Of a stretch of DNA of 64,000 nucleotides, positions 18,165 through 26,601 are shown piece by piece (within the stretch, counting starts at the first letter, position 1; every line of letters starts with the position of its first letter). A model generated the notes under the pieces. That model had not been told where the DNA came from and made no database searches. It saw only the letters and a program-made list of their open reading frames with translations. Location: contig CAYRFQ010000003.1 in the NCBI GenBank assembly GCA_964423615.1, forward strand, positions 166,312 through 230,311. The letters are read 5' to 3'. Made by a program: the position numbers and the translations under genes. Source of the DNA: CAYRFQ01 sp964423615 (lineage in GTDB: Bacteria; Planctomycetota; Planctomycetia; Gemmatales; Gemmataceae).

Positions 18165-18299
18165 TTGATACATAGAATAGCGTTGGTAACGAGAAACCAC
18201 GCCATAAATCAAATTGCTCCACAATGATTTCAATTCAGCAAATTTTAACTTTGCATGGATTGTTGAAAATTGTTTTCTGTAGCGTTTGATACATAGAAT
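18165..18299. repeat. 14-bp direct repeat pair, TTGATACATAGAAT
   Basis: Perfect copies at 18165-18178 and 18286-18299, 121 bp apart. The second overlaps the likely promoter of the pseudopilin gene: TTGAAA, 17 bases, then TTGATA. The intervening DNA shows no inverted ends. Confidence 0.7.
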
Positions 18300-18300
18300 T
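18269..18300 (+). promoter_or_regulatory. Candidate sigma-70-like promoter of the pseudopilin gene
   Basis: TTGAAA near 18263-18268, a 17-base spacer, then TTGATA followed by CAT at 18286-18294, about 55 bases before the ATG at 18349. The match to -35/-10 consensus is moderate. AT-rich flanks support it. Confidence 0.35.
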
Positions 18301-18348
18301 TAAAGTAACTTTTGTTCTTGAGTTTCGTGTTTCAGAAAGGAAACCTCA

Positions 18349-19203
18349 ATGACCACTCGTATTTCGAAGCGTGACGGCTTCACTTTGATCGAACTCTTGG
18401 TCGTTATCGCCATCATCGCGATTCTTATCGGTCTTTTGTTGCCAGCGGTTCAAAAAGTGCGGGACGCTGCGAACCGTGCGGAAGAGAACAACAATCTAAA
18501 GAACAATATGCTGGGACTCCACGGCTACCACGATACCACCAAACGTTTCCCTGCTGCCTTCGACGCGGTTGCCACAAACTCACAAACTGCTGTGTATTGG
18601 TCACTACACATTGAACTTCTTCCTCACGTTGAAGCTGACAACCTCTACAACCTCTGGGAAGCTAAGCGTGTAGCATTCGATCCGACCCCCGTAGCTGGTT
18701 TCGAAACCAAAGTCTACACTTCACCTTCCGATGCTACCCTCACAGCTGGCGAACCCGACATTCAAAACTATTGTGCAAACATTCGTGTCTTTGGTGACCA
18801 ACGTGTAGCCTGGAACGTCGACTTCGTCTTCGACCCAACGGTTCGAGTTATCTATAAACAAAGTATGAAGTTGGGCCTTTTAACCAGCAAAGACGGCGCA
18901 CAAAACACGATTGGTTTCGGGACGAAATATGCTGAGTGTCAAAGTGGTAAGACCCTTTATTACAACGGTCCGGCAGCACCCAACAACGCGTTCTTCGGCG
19001 GAAGAAGTGGCACGGCTACGTTCCAACCTGCCCCAACTGACGCAAACTGTGACCCCACGTTGCCTCAATCATTCAGTAGTGCTGCCATGTCAGTAGCCTA
19101 CTGTGACGGACACGTCTCAAACATTGTTGCCAGGATTGACTTGGATACATGGGCCAAGTTGATGCACCCGCGAGACGCTTTCCCAGTTACCCCTCCTCAA
19201 TAA
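18349..19203 (+). CDS. DUF1559 type II secretion-like pseudopilin
   Basis: A 284-aa protein with a prepilin peptidase site and N-methylated helix at the start: GFTLIELLVVIAIIAILIG after a short basic leader (MTTRISKRD), cleavage expected before F. LLPAVQKVRDAANRAEENNN follows, as in the large planctomycete DUF1559 family. The C-terminal AYCDGHVSNIV is the characteristic (H-x9-)DG motif region. Members are inner-membrane-anchored pseudopilins, often present in dozens of copies per genome; their function is mostly unknown. GAAAGGAAACC precedes the ATG. A clear terminator follows at 19254. Length is slightly short for the family (about 300-350 aa). Confidence 0.92.
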   Translation: MTTRISKRDGFTLIELLVVIAIIAILIGLLLPAVQKVRDAANRAEENNNLKNNMLGLHGYHDTTKRFPAAFDAVATNSQTAVYWSLHIELLPHVEADNLYNLWEAKRVAFDPTPVAGFETKVYTSPSDATLTAGEPDIQNYCANIRVFGDQRVAWNVDFVFDPTVRVIYKQSMKLGLLTSKDGAQNTIGFGTKYAECQSGKTLYYNGPAAPNNAFFGGRSGTATFQPAPTDANCDPTLPQSFSSAAMSVAYCDGHVSNIVARIDLDTWAKLMHPRDAFPVTPPQ

Positions 19204-19253
19204 GCCATTCGTTCCTACTCTATCTTTACAATTCGTTGGATTGCAACCTGGTG

Positions 19254-19286
19254 GCCTTCTCCCACATTCCCGGAGGAGGCTTTTTT
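19254..19286 (+). terminator. Rho-independent terminator of the pseudopilin gene
   Basis: GCCTTCTCC (19254-19262) pairs with GGAGGAGGC (19272-19280), nine pairs with one G-T, followed by TTTTTT (19281-19286). It starts 50 bases after the stop codon. Confidence 0.88.
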
Positions 19287-19318
19287 CGTTCTAAACTGGG
19301 TTCGTTTTGAAACCGTAA

Positions 19319-19440
19319 GCTTTAATGCTACGAGCCAATCTCGAGATTGGACCACCTTCTTTCCAGTTCTCCGCGTTCTCCGCTTCGCTCGCTATGATCC
19401 CGCTTCGCTCGAGTTTAAGCCTTCTCGCCGTTTGGGTGTA
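19319..19440. repeat. Family-B dispersed intergenic repeat, member 3
   Basis: Contains the perfect palindrome CCAATCTCGAGATTGG (19335-19350), then CGCGTTCTCCGCTTCGCTCG, a second CCCGCTTCGCTCGAG, and TAAGCCTTCTCGCCG. It shares blocks with 17339-17425 and 16336-16435; the GCTTCGCTCG core also occurs (inverted) inside family-A copies 3 and 4. Confidence 0.55.
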
Positions 19441-19619
19441 CGGATAAGTAAGAGTCGTGTTTGTGCTTGTTCTTTGGGTTCCGTGGGTTTGCACCCACGA
19501 CTAGTATCTGTCACTCCTTCAGACCTAAGAAACTAAAACACGACTCTCGTTTAACCGACTATCCCAGGGAGACGGATTTAGGATGAAGAGAGAAATGGCG
19601 GTTTCCCATTGAAGGCGGT

Positions 19620-20807
19620 TTAGCTTCGGCAAAGAGGATGCTTGAGCGACAACCATTCCCCGTTTTTCTGGGAACTGGCGACACACTGTGTTATGAAGTT
19701 CATGCCGTCGACGCCATCGGCGACATTCGGATAGATCGGACTTGTGCTGAATGTTTCTCCGTTAATTCTTTTGACCATGTCCTCATAAGCCGAGCGATAG
19801 ACGTTGCCGAAGGCTTCGAGGAATGCTTCGGGGTGTCCGGGAGGAATCCGACACGAAGCAGCAGCCGTTTCGTAGAGCAAACCGGGGTGACGAGTGTACA
19901 TCTTGTGAGGTTCGCCGTTGACACGGACCATCATTTTGTTTGGCTCTTCCTGTTGCCATTCCAGAGAGGCCTTTGTGCCGTCGACTTCGATCCGCAGGTC
20001 GTTCTCGCGACCGTGAGAAATTTGCGACGCTGTCACCGTCCCCAGGGCTCCGTTTGCGTATTGGATCACGGCTGTTCCGTAGTCGTCCAAGACGCGGCCC
20101 TCTTGGAACGTTTTGAGGTGGCAGGAAATCTTGTCTGGGATCAAGCCGGTGATGTATCGTCCGAGGTTATAGGCGTGGGTGCCGATGTCGCCGAAACACC
20201 CAGCAGCTCCCGATTTCGTGGGGTCCGAACGCCACTTGGCTTGTTTGTTTTCGGTACGCTCGAGCGGCGAACGGAGCCATCCCTGGATGTAGAATGCTCG
20301 GATACAAGTGATCTCGCCGAGGTCGCCTTGTTGGACCATTTCCCGGGCCTGTCGGACAAGCGGATACCCGGTGTAGTTGTGTGTCAACCCAAAGACGATC
20401 TTCTTTTCCTGGACGACCTTGGCCAATTCTTCGGCTTGCGCCAAGTCGAACGTCATGGGCTTGTCGCACATGATGTTGAAGCCTGCTTCCGCGGCAGCTT
20501 TGGCGATCTCGAAGTGGGTGTGGTTCGGCGTCGCAATGCTGACGAAATCGATTCGTTTTTCCTGGGGGAGTTTGAGTTCGGTTTCGAGCATTTCCTGGTA
20601 CGAACCATAGGCTCGGTCTTCAGGAATGTCGTAATCGGGAGCCGACGCCTTGGCCACTTCCGAGTTGGAGGACAACGCTCCTGCGACCAACTCGGCCAGG
20701 TTATCCATCACCGCGGCGGTGGCATGCACGCGACCGATGAAGGCTCCCCGGCCACCACCGACCAAGGCCATTCGCAATTTTCGATTCAGGGGCTCATTCG
20801 TTGGCAT
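19620..20807 (-). CDS. Gfo/Idh/MocA family NAD(P)-dependent oxidoreductase
   Basis: A 395-aa cytoplasmic sugar or polyol dehydrogenase-like enzyme. The Rossmann motif is ALVGGGRGAFIGRVHATAAV (residues 14-33). FVSIATPNHTHFEIAKAAAEAGF, followed by NIMCDKPMTFDLAQAE, carries the family's conserved Lys of the E/D-K-P motif (here C-D-K-P). GDIGTHAYNLGRYITGL contributes the C-terminal domain catalytic His. A strong AAAGGAG site precedes the ATG. Length fits. It is divergently placed from htpG. Planctomycetes carry many of these; the substrate is unknown. No Tat-type N-terminus is present, so it is cytoplasmic. Confidence 0.92.
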   Translation of the reverse strand: MPTNEPLNRKLRMALVGGGRGAFIGRVHATAAVMDNLAELVAGALSSNSEVAKASAPDYDIPEDRAYGSYQEMLETELKLPQEKRIDFVSIATPNHTHFEIAKAAAEAGFNIMCDKPMTFDLAQAEELAKVVQEKKIVFGLTHNYTGYPLVRQAREMVQQGDLGEITCIRAFYIQGWLRSPLERTENKQAKWRSDPTKSGAAGCFGDIGTHAYNLGRYITGLIPDKISCHLKTFQEGRVLDDYGTAVIQYANGALGTVTASQISHGRENDLRIEVDGTKASLEWQQEEPNKMMVRVNGEPHKMYTRHPGLLYETAAASCRIPPGHPEAFLEAFGNVYRSAYEDMVKRINGETFSTSPIYPNVADGVDGMNFITQCVASSQKNGEWLSLKHPLCRS

Positions 20808-21074
20808 GTTGTGATCTCCTTTGATTATGAAAAGTCTTCGCGGTGTTTAGCCATGTTCTTGGACGGATTCCTTGTCGAGTGGGTCTTGGGCCACCTGACA
20901 ACGAATCTTTTGGAAACCACCGCCTCGCGACAGTTCTGACCTCTCGCCGAACCCAGTCATTCGAGTATAAATATGTATTGATCTTGCCATTTGCACCCTG
21001 CAAGTACCATGATTTTCAGAAAATAAAAGAAGAGTCAATTTTGCAACTTGAAATGATGGAAAGGAGGAACAACG

Positions 21075-22955
21075 ATGTCGGAAACGCATGAATTCAAGAC
21101 AGAACTCAAAGACCTTTTGCACTTGATCATTCATTCGCTTTACTCGCACAAAGAGATTTTTCTGAGGGAACTCATCAGCAATGCGAGTGACGCCATCGAC
21201 ACCGTTCGCTTTCAGTCCTTGACCAACTCGGAACTCCTCGAGGAGGACGCCGAATGGAAAATCAAACTCGTCCCCGACGAGGAAAACAGCACCCTGACTA
21301 TCTCGGACAATGGCGTCGGCATGAACGCGGAAAATATCGTCACGAACCTCGGAACGATCGCGAAGTCTGGGACCAAACAATTCGTCCAGGCACTGCAAGA
21401 AGTCAGCGACCAACAACGGCCGGAGTTGATTGGACAGTTCGGCGTCGGTTTCTATTCGGCGTTCATGATTGCTGACAAGGTGACGGTCGTCTCGCGGATG
21501 GCCGGTCCGACTTCTGAGGGGGTCAAGTGGGAATCCGACGGCCAAGGGTCCTACACTTTGGAGAAAGTCGAGAAGGACAAACGGGGGACGGATGTCGTCT
21601 TGCACGTGAAGGAAGAAGACAAAGAGTTCCTCCAGTCATTCAAGCTCCGTCAGATCGTCAAGCAATATTCCGACTTCATCGAACATCCGATCGTCATGGA
21701 TGTCGAGCGCGAAGAGGACGGAGAGAAAAAGGTTGAGGAAGAGACTCTCAACAGCCGCAAGGCCATTTGGCTACGACCCAAGAACGACATCAAGGACGAA
21801 GAATACAACGAATTCTACAGGCACATCGCCCACGATTACACCGATCCGCTGAAGATCATTCACTACAACGCGGAGGGGGTAATCGAGTTCAAGGCGCTTT
21901 TGTACGTCCCGAGCCAGAAACCGTTCGACCTTACGTTTGGTGACTCGAACAAGGGGTTACACCTCTACATCCAACGCGTTTTCATCATGGATGATTGCGA
22001 AACGTTGTTGCCGCCGTATTTGCGGTTCATGCGTGGAGTCGTCGATTCGCCGAACTTGGACCTTAACGTTTCTCGGGAGATTCTTCAGCACAGCGCACCG
22101 CTGGAGAAGATCAAGACGAACCTCACGAAGAAAATTCTGAGCACGCTCGACGAGATGCGGCGCAAAGAATATGAGGAAAAATATCTCAAGTTCTATAACG
22201 AACTGGGAGTCATCCTCAAAGAAGGGGTTAGCCAAGACTACACGAACCGTGAGAAGATCGCCGACTTGTTGTTGTTCGAATCGACCAAGACCGAAAGGGG
22301 CCAGTACACTACGCTTGCGACCTACCTGGAAAACCTCCAACCGGACCAGGATGCGATCTATTATCTTGCTGGTGAAACGCGCGAGATCGTGGAAAACTCA
22401 CCAGCGCTCGAAAGTTTCAAGGCCAAGAATATCGAAGTGTTACTGCTGACGGACCCATACGATGCTATCGTCATGCAGTCGCTTCGACAGTATAAGGAGA
22501 AGGAACTCAAGGCTGCGGACAAGGGTGATATCGAAGAAACGGAGATACCGAAGGAAACGACTGAGAAGTTTCAACCGTTGCTCGATTATTTGAAGGAAAC
22601 CGTTGGGCAGTTGAAAGAAGTCCGGCTCTCGAAACGGCTCAAGGAAAGCGCTGTGTGTCTTGTCTCTGACGAGAACGACATGGGTGCCCACATGGAACAC
22701 CTCATGACGCGGATGGGTCGCGCACATGAGGTGCCGAAATCCCAGCGGATCATGGAGGTGAACGCCGAACACTCGACCATCCAGGCGATCCAAGAAATCT
22801 TCGATAGGGACAAGAGCGACTCACGTCTCGAGCCGTATGCAAAGTTACTCTATGACCAAGCCGTGATCGCCGAGGGTTCGAAAGTCATGGACCCGGCTGG
22901 ATTCGCGAAACGGATTAACGATATCTTGACGCGGGATGCGGTCCAAACCGGATGA
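21075..22955 (+). CDS. htpG: Molecular chaperone HtpG (Hsp90)
   Basis: A 626-aa cytoplasmic ATP-dependent chaperone. The N-terminal GHKL ATPase shows IFLRELISNASDAIDTVRF (catalytic Glu and nucleotide-binding Asn), TISDNGVGMNAENI and QFGVGFYSAFMIADKVTVVS. The middle domain has GVVDSPNLDLNVSREILQHS, and the C-terminal dimerisation domain ends near RINDILTRD. Length is standard (about 620-640 aa). GGAAAGGAGG lies just upstream of the ATG. No CIRCE-type inverted repeat was seen in the 267-bp upstream gap. Monocistronic. Confidence 0.97.
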   Translation: MSETHEFKTELKDLLHLIIHSLYSHKEIFLRELISNASDAIDTVRFQSLTNSELLEEDAEWKIKLVPDEENSTLTISDNGVGMNAENIVTNLGTIAKSGTKQFVQALQEVSDQQRPELIGQFGVGFYSAFMIADKVTVVSRMAGPTSEGVKWESDGQGSYTLEKVEKDKRGTDVVLHVKEEDKEFLQSFKLRQIVKQYSDFIEHPIVMDVEREEDGEKKVEEETLNSRKAIWLRPKNDIKDEEYNEFYRHIAHDYTDPLKIIHYNAEGVIEFKALLYVPSQKPFDLTFGDSNKGLHLYIQRVFIMDDCETLLPPYLRFMRGVVDSPNLDLNVSREILQHSAPLEKIKTNLTKKILSTLDEMRRKEYEEKYLKFYNELGVILKEGVSQDYTNREKIADLLLFESTKTERGQYTTLATYLENLQPDQDAIYYLAGETREIVENSPALESFKAKNIEVLLLTDPYDAIVMQSLRQYKEKELKAADKGDIEETEIPKETTEKFQPLLDYLKETVGQLKEVRLSKRLKESAVCLVSDENDMGAHMEHLMTRMGRAHEVPKSQRIMEVNAEHSTIQAIQEIFDRDKSDSRLEPYAKLLYDQAVIAEGSKVMDPAGFAKRINDILTRDAVQTG

Positions 22956-23003
22956 GTCGAGTTGGAGTGTTGATGGCAACGGCTGTGTTGTTTCCTTGGG
23001 ATT

Positions 23004-23162
23004 TAGAGCGATTCACGCTTGTTTAGGGTACAGTTCGCAGTCGCGGAGTTCGTGAGGCCAGGAACCCCTCAACCCGACCATCCTTCATTCAAAATCCTTC
23101 TCCCTGAGGAGAAGGATTTTGAAAACGGAACACCTGTGCCCAATAGATGCGTGAACCGCTCG
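23004..23162. repeat. Family-A palindromic element, copy 2 (about 159 bp)
   Basis: Left end TAGAGCGATTCACGCTTGTT runs into TAGGGTACAGTTCGCAGTC. The right end reads GTGCCCAATAGATGCGTGAA followed by CCGCTCGA. The interior hairpin is ATCCTTCTCCCTGAGGAGAAGGAT with TTTGAAAACGGAAC after it. It sits 48 bp after the htpG stop and ends against the 3' end of a transposase remnant. Confidence 0.88.
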
Positions 23163-24188
23163 AACAAAAGAACCACCACGCGACGGCCTCTGCGAACGAC
23201 TTGACCCGGCACACACACCAACGACTCCACGAACGTGCGAAACTCGCACATCAAAACCAAACGCCTCGGCGCTTGGGACGGTTCGTCGTTCGGCCGATCG
23301 CTTGCGGCCAATACGAACGCCGACCAACTCTTGAGGTTCTGGCCCAAACCCATCAACACTATGTAAGCCCAGTTGGTATGCAAAGTATCCACACGAGCGC
23401 AAAAAGCATGACGACCATTTTTGAGCTGAGGTCATGTTCTCTTGTTTACAACGACCGTCGGCACTGTGCACGATCTGACAACACGGACTTTGTGTGTCGT
23501 TGGTGAGGAAAGGGAAATTCCAAATCGTCTCGTCGATGAGTTCGTCGTGTTTGTACACATCGATGTATTTATTCACGACTACCATGCGGTCCTTTCGTTG
23601 ACACGCAGTCGGTTGGTAGTCGAACTCGTTGAGTTTTTGGCGTCGCGCCCTCAGCTGAGTGTAGCCTCTTCCTCAAATCGCCTTGTGAAGTCGACGGCGA
23701 TCAACGGAACCGGCAGGGTTCGATTCCCCAACGCGTATAGCAGACCTTGGTTTTGTCGGAGTTTGTCGATGGCTTGCAGGCACTTTCCGCTGGCAAGGGC
23801 ATTGAGCGAACGTCATCAAATAGTCGGATTCGTGATACGGATTGTGAATCTTCAGGACGTGCAGTTGTTCGTTGATGGCGTTGATGAGGTCGACGTCGTG
23901 GGCGAGTTTTTGGATCACTAGCAGTCCAGCGAAGTTTGTGTCTTGAGAATTGGCGGGGACTTCGTAAACGACGTATTTGGGTTCTACGGTGGGTGTGCCA
24001 TCGAGTTTGGTTGTTGGTTGTGTTTGGTGACATTTAGAGGTAGGGTAAGTTTCACCCGAAATCTTCTGTTGGGGCGAAGAGGAAGAATTGGGGAATTCTT
24101 CCAACATTGCACAAAGCACGGGGATATCGAGTGCTTTTTCACCACCGCACCACCAACTCGCCAAAAAGTTCGCCTGTTTGAGGATCAA
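23163..24188 (-). pseudogene. Decayed, internally deleted IS1380-like transposase
   Basis: Several minus-strand frames together resemble an IS1380-group DDE transposase. The N-terminal part (from ~23980) reads YVVYEVPANSQDTNFAGLLV, then INEQLHVLKIHNPYHESDYLM. After a frameshift near 23805 it continues NALASGKCLQAIDKLRQNQG and ends at a TGA at 23651-23653. The C-terminal part begins at once (NEFDYQPTACQRKDRMVVV, then TNDTQS..CCQIVHSADGRC and QEN). After another frameshift near 23425 it continues DTLHTNWAYIVLMGLGQNLK, then CEFRTFVESLVCVPGQVVRR. The middle ~200 residues carrying catalytic acids are missing. The 3' end runs into the family-A element. It cannot encode an active enzyme. Residues before 23980 are open to 24188 but not recognised. 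Confidence 0.7.
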
Positions 24189-24496
24189 AGCGGTTCACAC
24201 AAACCGAATCTACTTGTTTCATACTTTCAAGTCCACCATAAGCAATCGCGAAACCCTCCAACGCTCAAGCTTGTCACACTCTGCACGAACTCGAGTTTTC
24301 CTTGCCCAGGCCTGCGCGAACCCGAGTTTACCCCAAAATTCTACATCTTTTCCGACCAACCTAAATAACTCTCATATCCTCGCTATTTGTAACGTACACT
24401 TTCAACATGGGCCTCTCACTAGCTATTGGTCCGAAGTTCTTCCCGCGCCCTTGAAGTCACTTGGTTCTGCACTTGTTCCATTCTCGGAGGTCAGTG
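24189..24496. other. Intergenic region before the WD40 gene
   Basis: No gene is supported. It probably includes the lost 5' end of the transposase element; I could not find matching terminal inverted repeats. A CGGAGG ribosome-binding site at 24485-24490 marks the following gene's start. Confidence 0.45.
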
Positions 24497-25738
24497 GTGA
24501 CCCCAATTCCTCACAATACACGACGTCGAGTTTCGTTGTTCGATCAACACACCCCACTTGCGTCCAATCCCGAGGCGAAGCGAAAATTCCTGGTCCACAC
24601 CCTCATGGCTCAGCTCAAACGGAACCTCTTAAAGCCTGCATTGTTGACGGTAGAGCAACTGCTACAAATTGATCCGGATGACCCAGATTTTCACGAGACG
24701 TATGAATTCCTCTGTTCGCAATTTCCCGAACACAAGAAATTGCCTCCAAGAATGCCGGTGAAGCCTCAGAAGAACGAGGATGTCCCCTCAGCACCTCCAA
24801 AAGATGGCCAACCTCTCAAAAACTTTTCAGAAGAGCCCAACGAAGTGATTTGTGCGGCTTTCCCGTTCCAGCAAGAGTGGATTGTGTCCGTCAGCAAAGA
24901 AACTCAGCGGCAGGCTCACCTTGGAACAGACTCACCCATGAGCAATATTCGGTTATGGGATGCTCGCAGCGGTGAACAAGTTTGCTCTCTGCTCGGACAC
25001 AACTCCGCAGTAATGGCTTTGGCTTGCTCTCCCACTGCGCCGTACCTTGCCTCGGCCAGTCAGAGTGGAACTGTCGCCCTTTGGAGTACAGACACACGCA
25101 AAGTGAAAAAACGTCTCCGAAAAGGAGGAGTTACCATCCGTGCTCTGGCTTTTTCCGACAATGGGGACCATTTGATCGCCGGAGGAGATGATGGCGTCGT
25201 TCGCATGTGGGACATGGGAACACAAAAAAGGCTCTTTCGCCAATCCTGTCATCGTGGTTCGATAACGGGAATCGCCTTCGTTCCGCGGACTTCTTGGTTT
25301 ATTTCGAGCGGGTGGGACCAAATGATTCGAATCTGGGATAGGCAATCGCAACAAGGCCTGGGAGTCTTGTCCGGCCACACCCAGCCGATCCTTTGTGTGG
25401 CTGTTTCGGGAGACGGACGATGGGTACTCTCTGGTAGTCAGGACGGTAGCGCTCGAGTCTGGAATGTGCACCAGAAGAAGGAAGTGGGACGATTGACAGG
25501 TCACAAAGGTCCAGTGCGTTCAGTGGCGATCTCTCCCGATGGCGGGACAGCAGTTACAGGTGGTGCCGATGGTGTGCTACGTTGGTGGAAACTGCCGGGT
25601 GGCCAACCATTGGAGACAAAACCGCCCGAACGATCGCATATAACGACTGTAGCCATCTCTCCCGATGGGACCAAGGCACTTTCTGGAAACGCAAACGGAG
25701 TTCTTCGCTTGTGGGCCGTTCCTAAAGGTCTCAGTTGA
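24497..25738 (+). CDS. WD40-repeat protein
   Basis: A 413-aa protein of one N-terminal helical region (~90 aa, KPALLTVEQLLQIDPDDPDF) and about seven WD40 blades ending in W-D-like pairs: NIRLWDARSGEQVCSLLGH, VALWSTDTRKVKKRL, VVRMWDMGTQKRLF, MIRIWDRQSQQGLGVLSGH, SARVWNVHQKKEVGRLTGH, LRWWKLPGG and LRLWAVPKG. Seven blades make a complete propeller, so this is probably a protein-interaction scaffold. I chose the GTG at 24497 because CGGAGG lies six bases upstream; an ATG at 24605 is the alternative. No signal peptide. Its blades resemble those of the kinase at 30161. The partner is unknown. Confidence 0.8.
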   Translation: MTPIPHNTRRRVSLFDQHTPLASNPEAKRKFLVHTLMAQLKRNLLKPALLTVEQLLQIDPDDPDFHETYEFLCSQFPEHKKLPPRMPVKPQKNEDVPSAPPKDGQPLKNFSEEPNEVICAAFPFQQEWIVSVSKETQRQAHLGTDSPMSNIRLWDARSGEQVCSLLGHNSAVMALACSPTAPYLASASQSGTVALWSTDTRKVKKRLRKGGVTIRALAFSDNGDHLIAGGDDGVVRMWDMGTQKRLFRQSCHRGSITGIAFVPRTSWFISSGWDQMIRIWDRQSQQGLGVLSGHTQPILCVAVSGDGRWVLSGSQDGSARVWNVHQKKEVGRLTGHKGPVRSVAISPDGGTAVTGGADGVLRWWKLPGGQPLETKPPERSHITTVAISPDGTKALSGNANGVLRLWAVPKGLS

Positions 25739-25770
25739 TTTGCGGACATTGACTACATGCATGACAAAAC

Positions 25771-25793
25771 GGCGGGAGTTGACCTCTCCCGCC
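25771..25793. terminator. Hairpin between convergent genes
   Basis: GGCGGGAG (25771-25778) pairs with CTCCCGCC (25786-25793) around a seven-base loop. It lies 33 bases after the WD40 stop and 24 bases beyond the stop of the opposing gene, so it can serve both. The following ATTTCTC is only weakly T-rich. Confidence 0.65.
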
Positions 25794-25816
25794 ATTTCTC
25801 ACCGACTTCACTTTGC

Positions 25817-26314
25817 TTACTTCACAGTCACAGTCTTAGTCCCAGGTGGCAAACAGAGGCCTGCACTGCCATCGGGGTTCTTGGAGCAAGACTGCACCAT
25901 CACGTTCAAATCGAAGGGAGCGTTGTTGGAGCGTTGGATCACGGCCTTGACCGTAACGGCTTTGGCGTAAATGTTGTAATTCCCAACGATGTCGTCCTTC
26001 ACTAATTTGCCCTTGGGATATTCGATTTTCAGTAGTTTGGGACCGGACTTTCCTTTGATCGAAATCTTGGTGGCATTCGTTTCGAAGAATTTGTTTCCGA
26101 CCGGGTTCGCGTAGATGTACCACGATTTGGCGGGTTTGATGGTAATCGCGAGTTGTTGTCGGCCAGAAGCCGTCCGCTCGCCAGCCTTCACGGTCACCTT
26201 GATTTTGCTCGGCGAAGTCTCTCCTTTTTGGAATTGGGCCTGGCAAGCATTCCAAGGTGCTAAACTCAGTACCACACCAAACGCAATAACAAATCCTGAC
26301 AATGTCGAATGCAT
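25817..26314 (-). CDS. Exported DsbD N-terminal-domain-like protein
   Basis: A 165-aa protein with a signal peptide (MHSTLSGFVIAFGVVLSLAP, cleavage near CQA-Q). A single domain resembling the periplasmic N-terminal domain of thiol:disulfide interchange protein DsbD follows: SWYIYANPVGNKFFETNATK, GKLVKDDIVGNYNIYAKAVT and, near the C-terminus, QSCSKNPDGSAGLCLPPGTK with two cysteines matching the DsbD-alpha C-x-x-x-x-C region. The transmembrane and thioredoxin parts of DsbD are absent. AAGGAG precedes the ATG at 26314; a longer in-frame reading to 26530 lacks a plausible start and is not used. It probably handles thiol redox in the periplasm; the electron donor is unknown. Confidence 0.75.
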   Translation of the reverse strand: MHSTLSGFVIAFGVVLSLAPWNACQAQFQKGETSPSKIKVTVKAGERTASGRQQLAITIKPAKSWYIYANPVGNKFFETNATKISIKGKSGPKLLKIEYPKGKLVKDDIVGNYNIYAKAVTVKAVIQRSNNAPFDLNVMVQSCSKNPDGSAGLCLPPGTKTVTVK

Positions 26315-26601
26315 GAAAGACTCTCCTTTTTCATGGGTAGAACTGTTTCGTGGAGAGATTGATCCCAAGTGGTTGGTGTTGAGCAGAACACCCCACCTGT
26401 CCCTCTCCCGAGCAATGGCTCTTTCGATAGACGCCTGGCCAAACCGCTTTATGCGCCGGGCGAACGAATTTTCTTCGTTTTGTTGGGAAATGCGCTCCGA
26501 TTTTCCATTTTGGATTATCCAATTTTCCAAGAACCAGGCAAGTGAAAGGACGATGGATCAAGGCAGAAGTCTGAAGAGTGATACAATCTGCCTTCTGACT
26601 G

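Larger units (their letters stand above)
17296..18348. other. 1.05-kb AT-richer intergenic region with repeats and promoter-like sequences
   Basis: No credible gene. It contains a family-B repeat (17339-17425), a TTGACA-N17-TAGTCT promoter-like pair at about 17825-17853, and a 14-bp direct repeat TTGATACATAGAAT (18165-18178 and 18286-18299). The stretch 17420-18340 is richer in A+T than neighbouring DNA. It may be acquired or an old element, but I see no transposase. Confidence 0.5.
19204..19619. other. 416-bp convergent intergenic region
   Basis: Between the pseudopilin and the oxidoreductase, which end toward each other. It holds the terminator at 19254 and the family-B repeat at 19319-19440; nothing else is supported. 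Confidence 0.6.

Noticed and set aside
19638..20939. Long plus-strand frame opposite the Gfo/Idh/MocA gene
   Set aside because: The complementary frame encodes a clear oxidoreductase; this reading has biased, non-family composition.
20808..21074. CIRCE or heat-shock operator upstream of htpG
   Set aside because: No inverted repeat of the CIRCE type and no clear heat-shock sigma pattern were found.
20847..21605. Long minus-strand frame opposite htpG
   Set aside because: It is a mirror of the htpG coding frame and has no ribosome-binding site or domain.
24187..24203. AAAGCGGTTCACACA as the far end of the IS1380-like element matching family-A ends
   Set aside because: Only about ten bases match and the orientation is wrong for a terminal inverted repeat.
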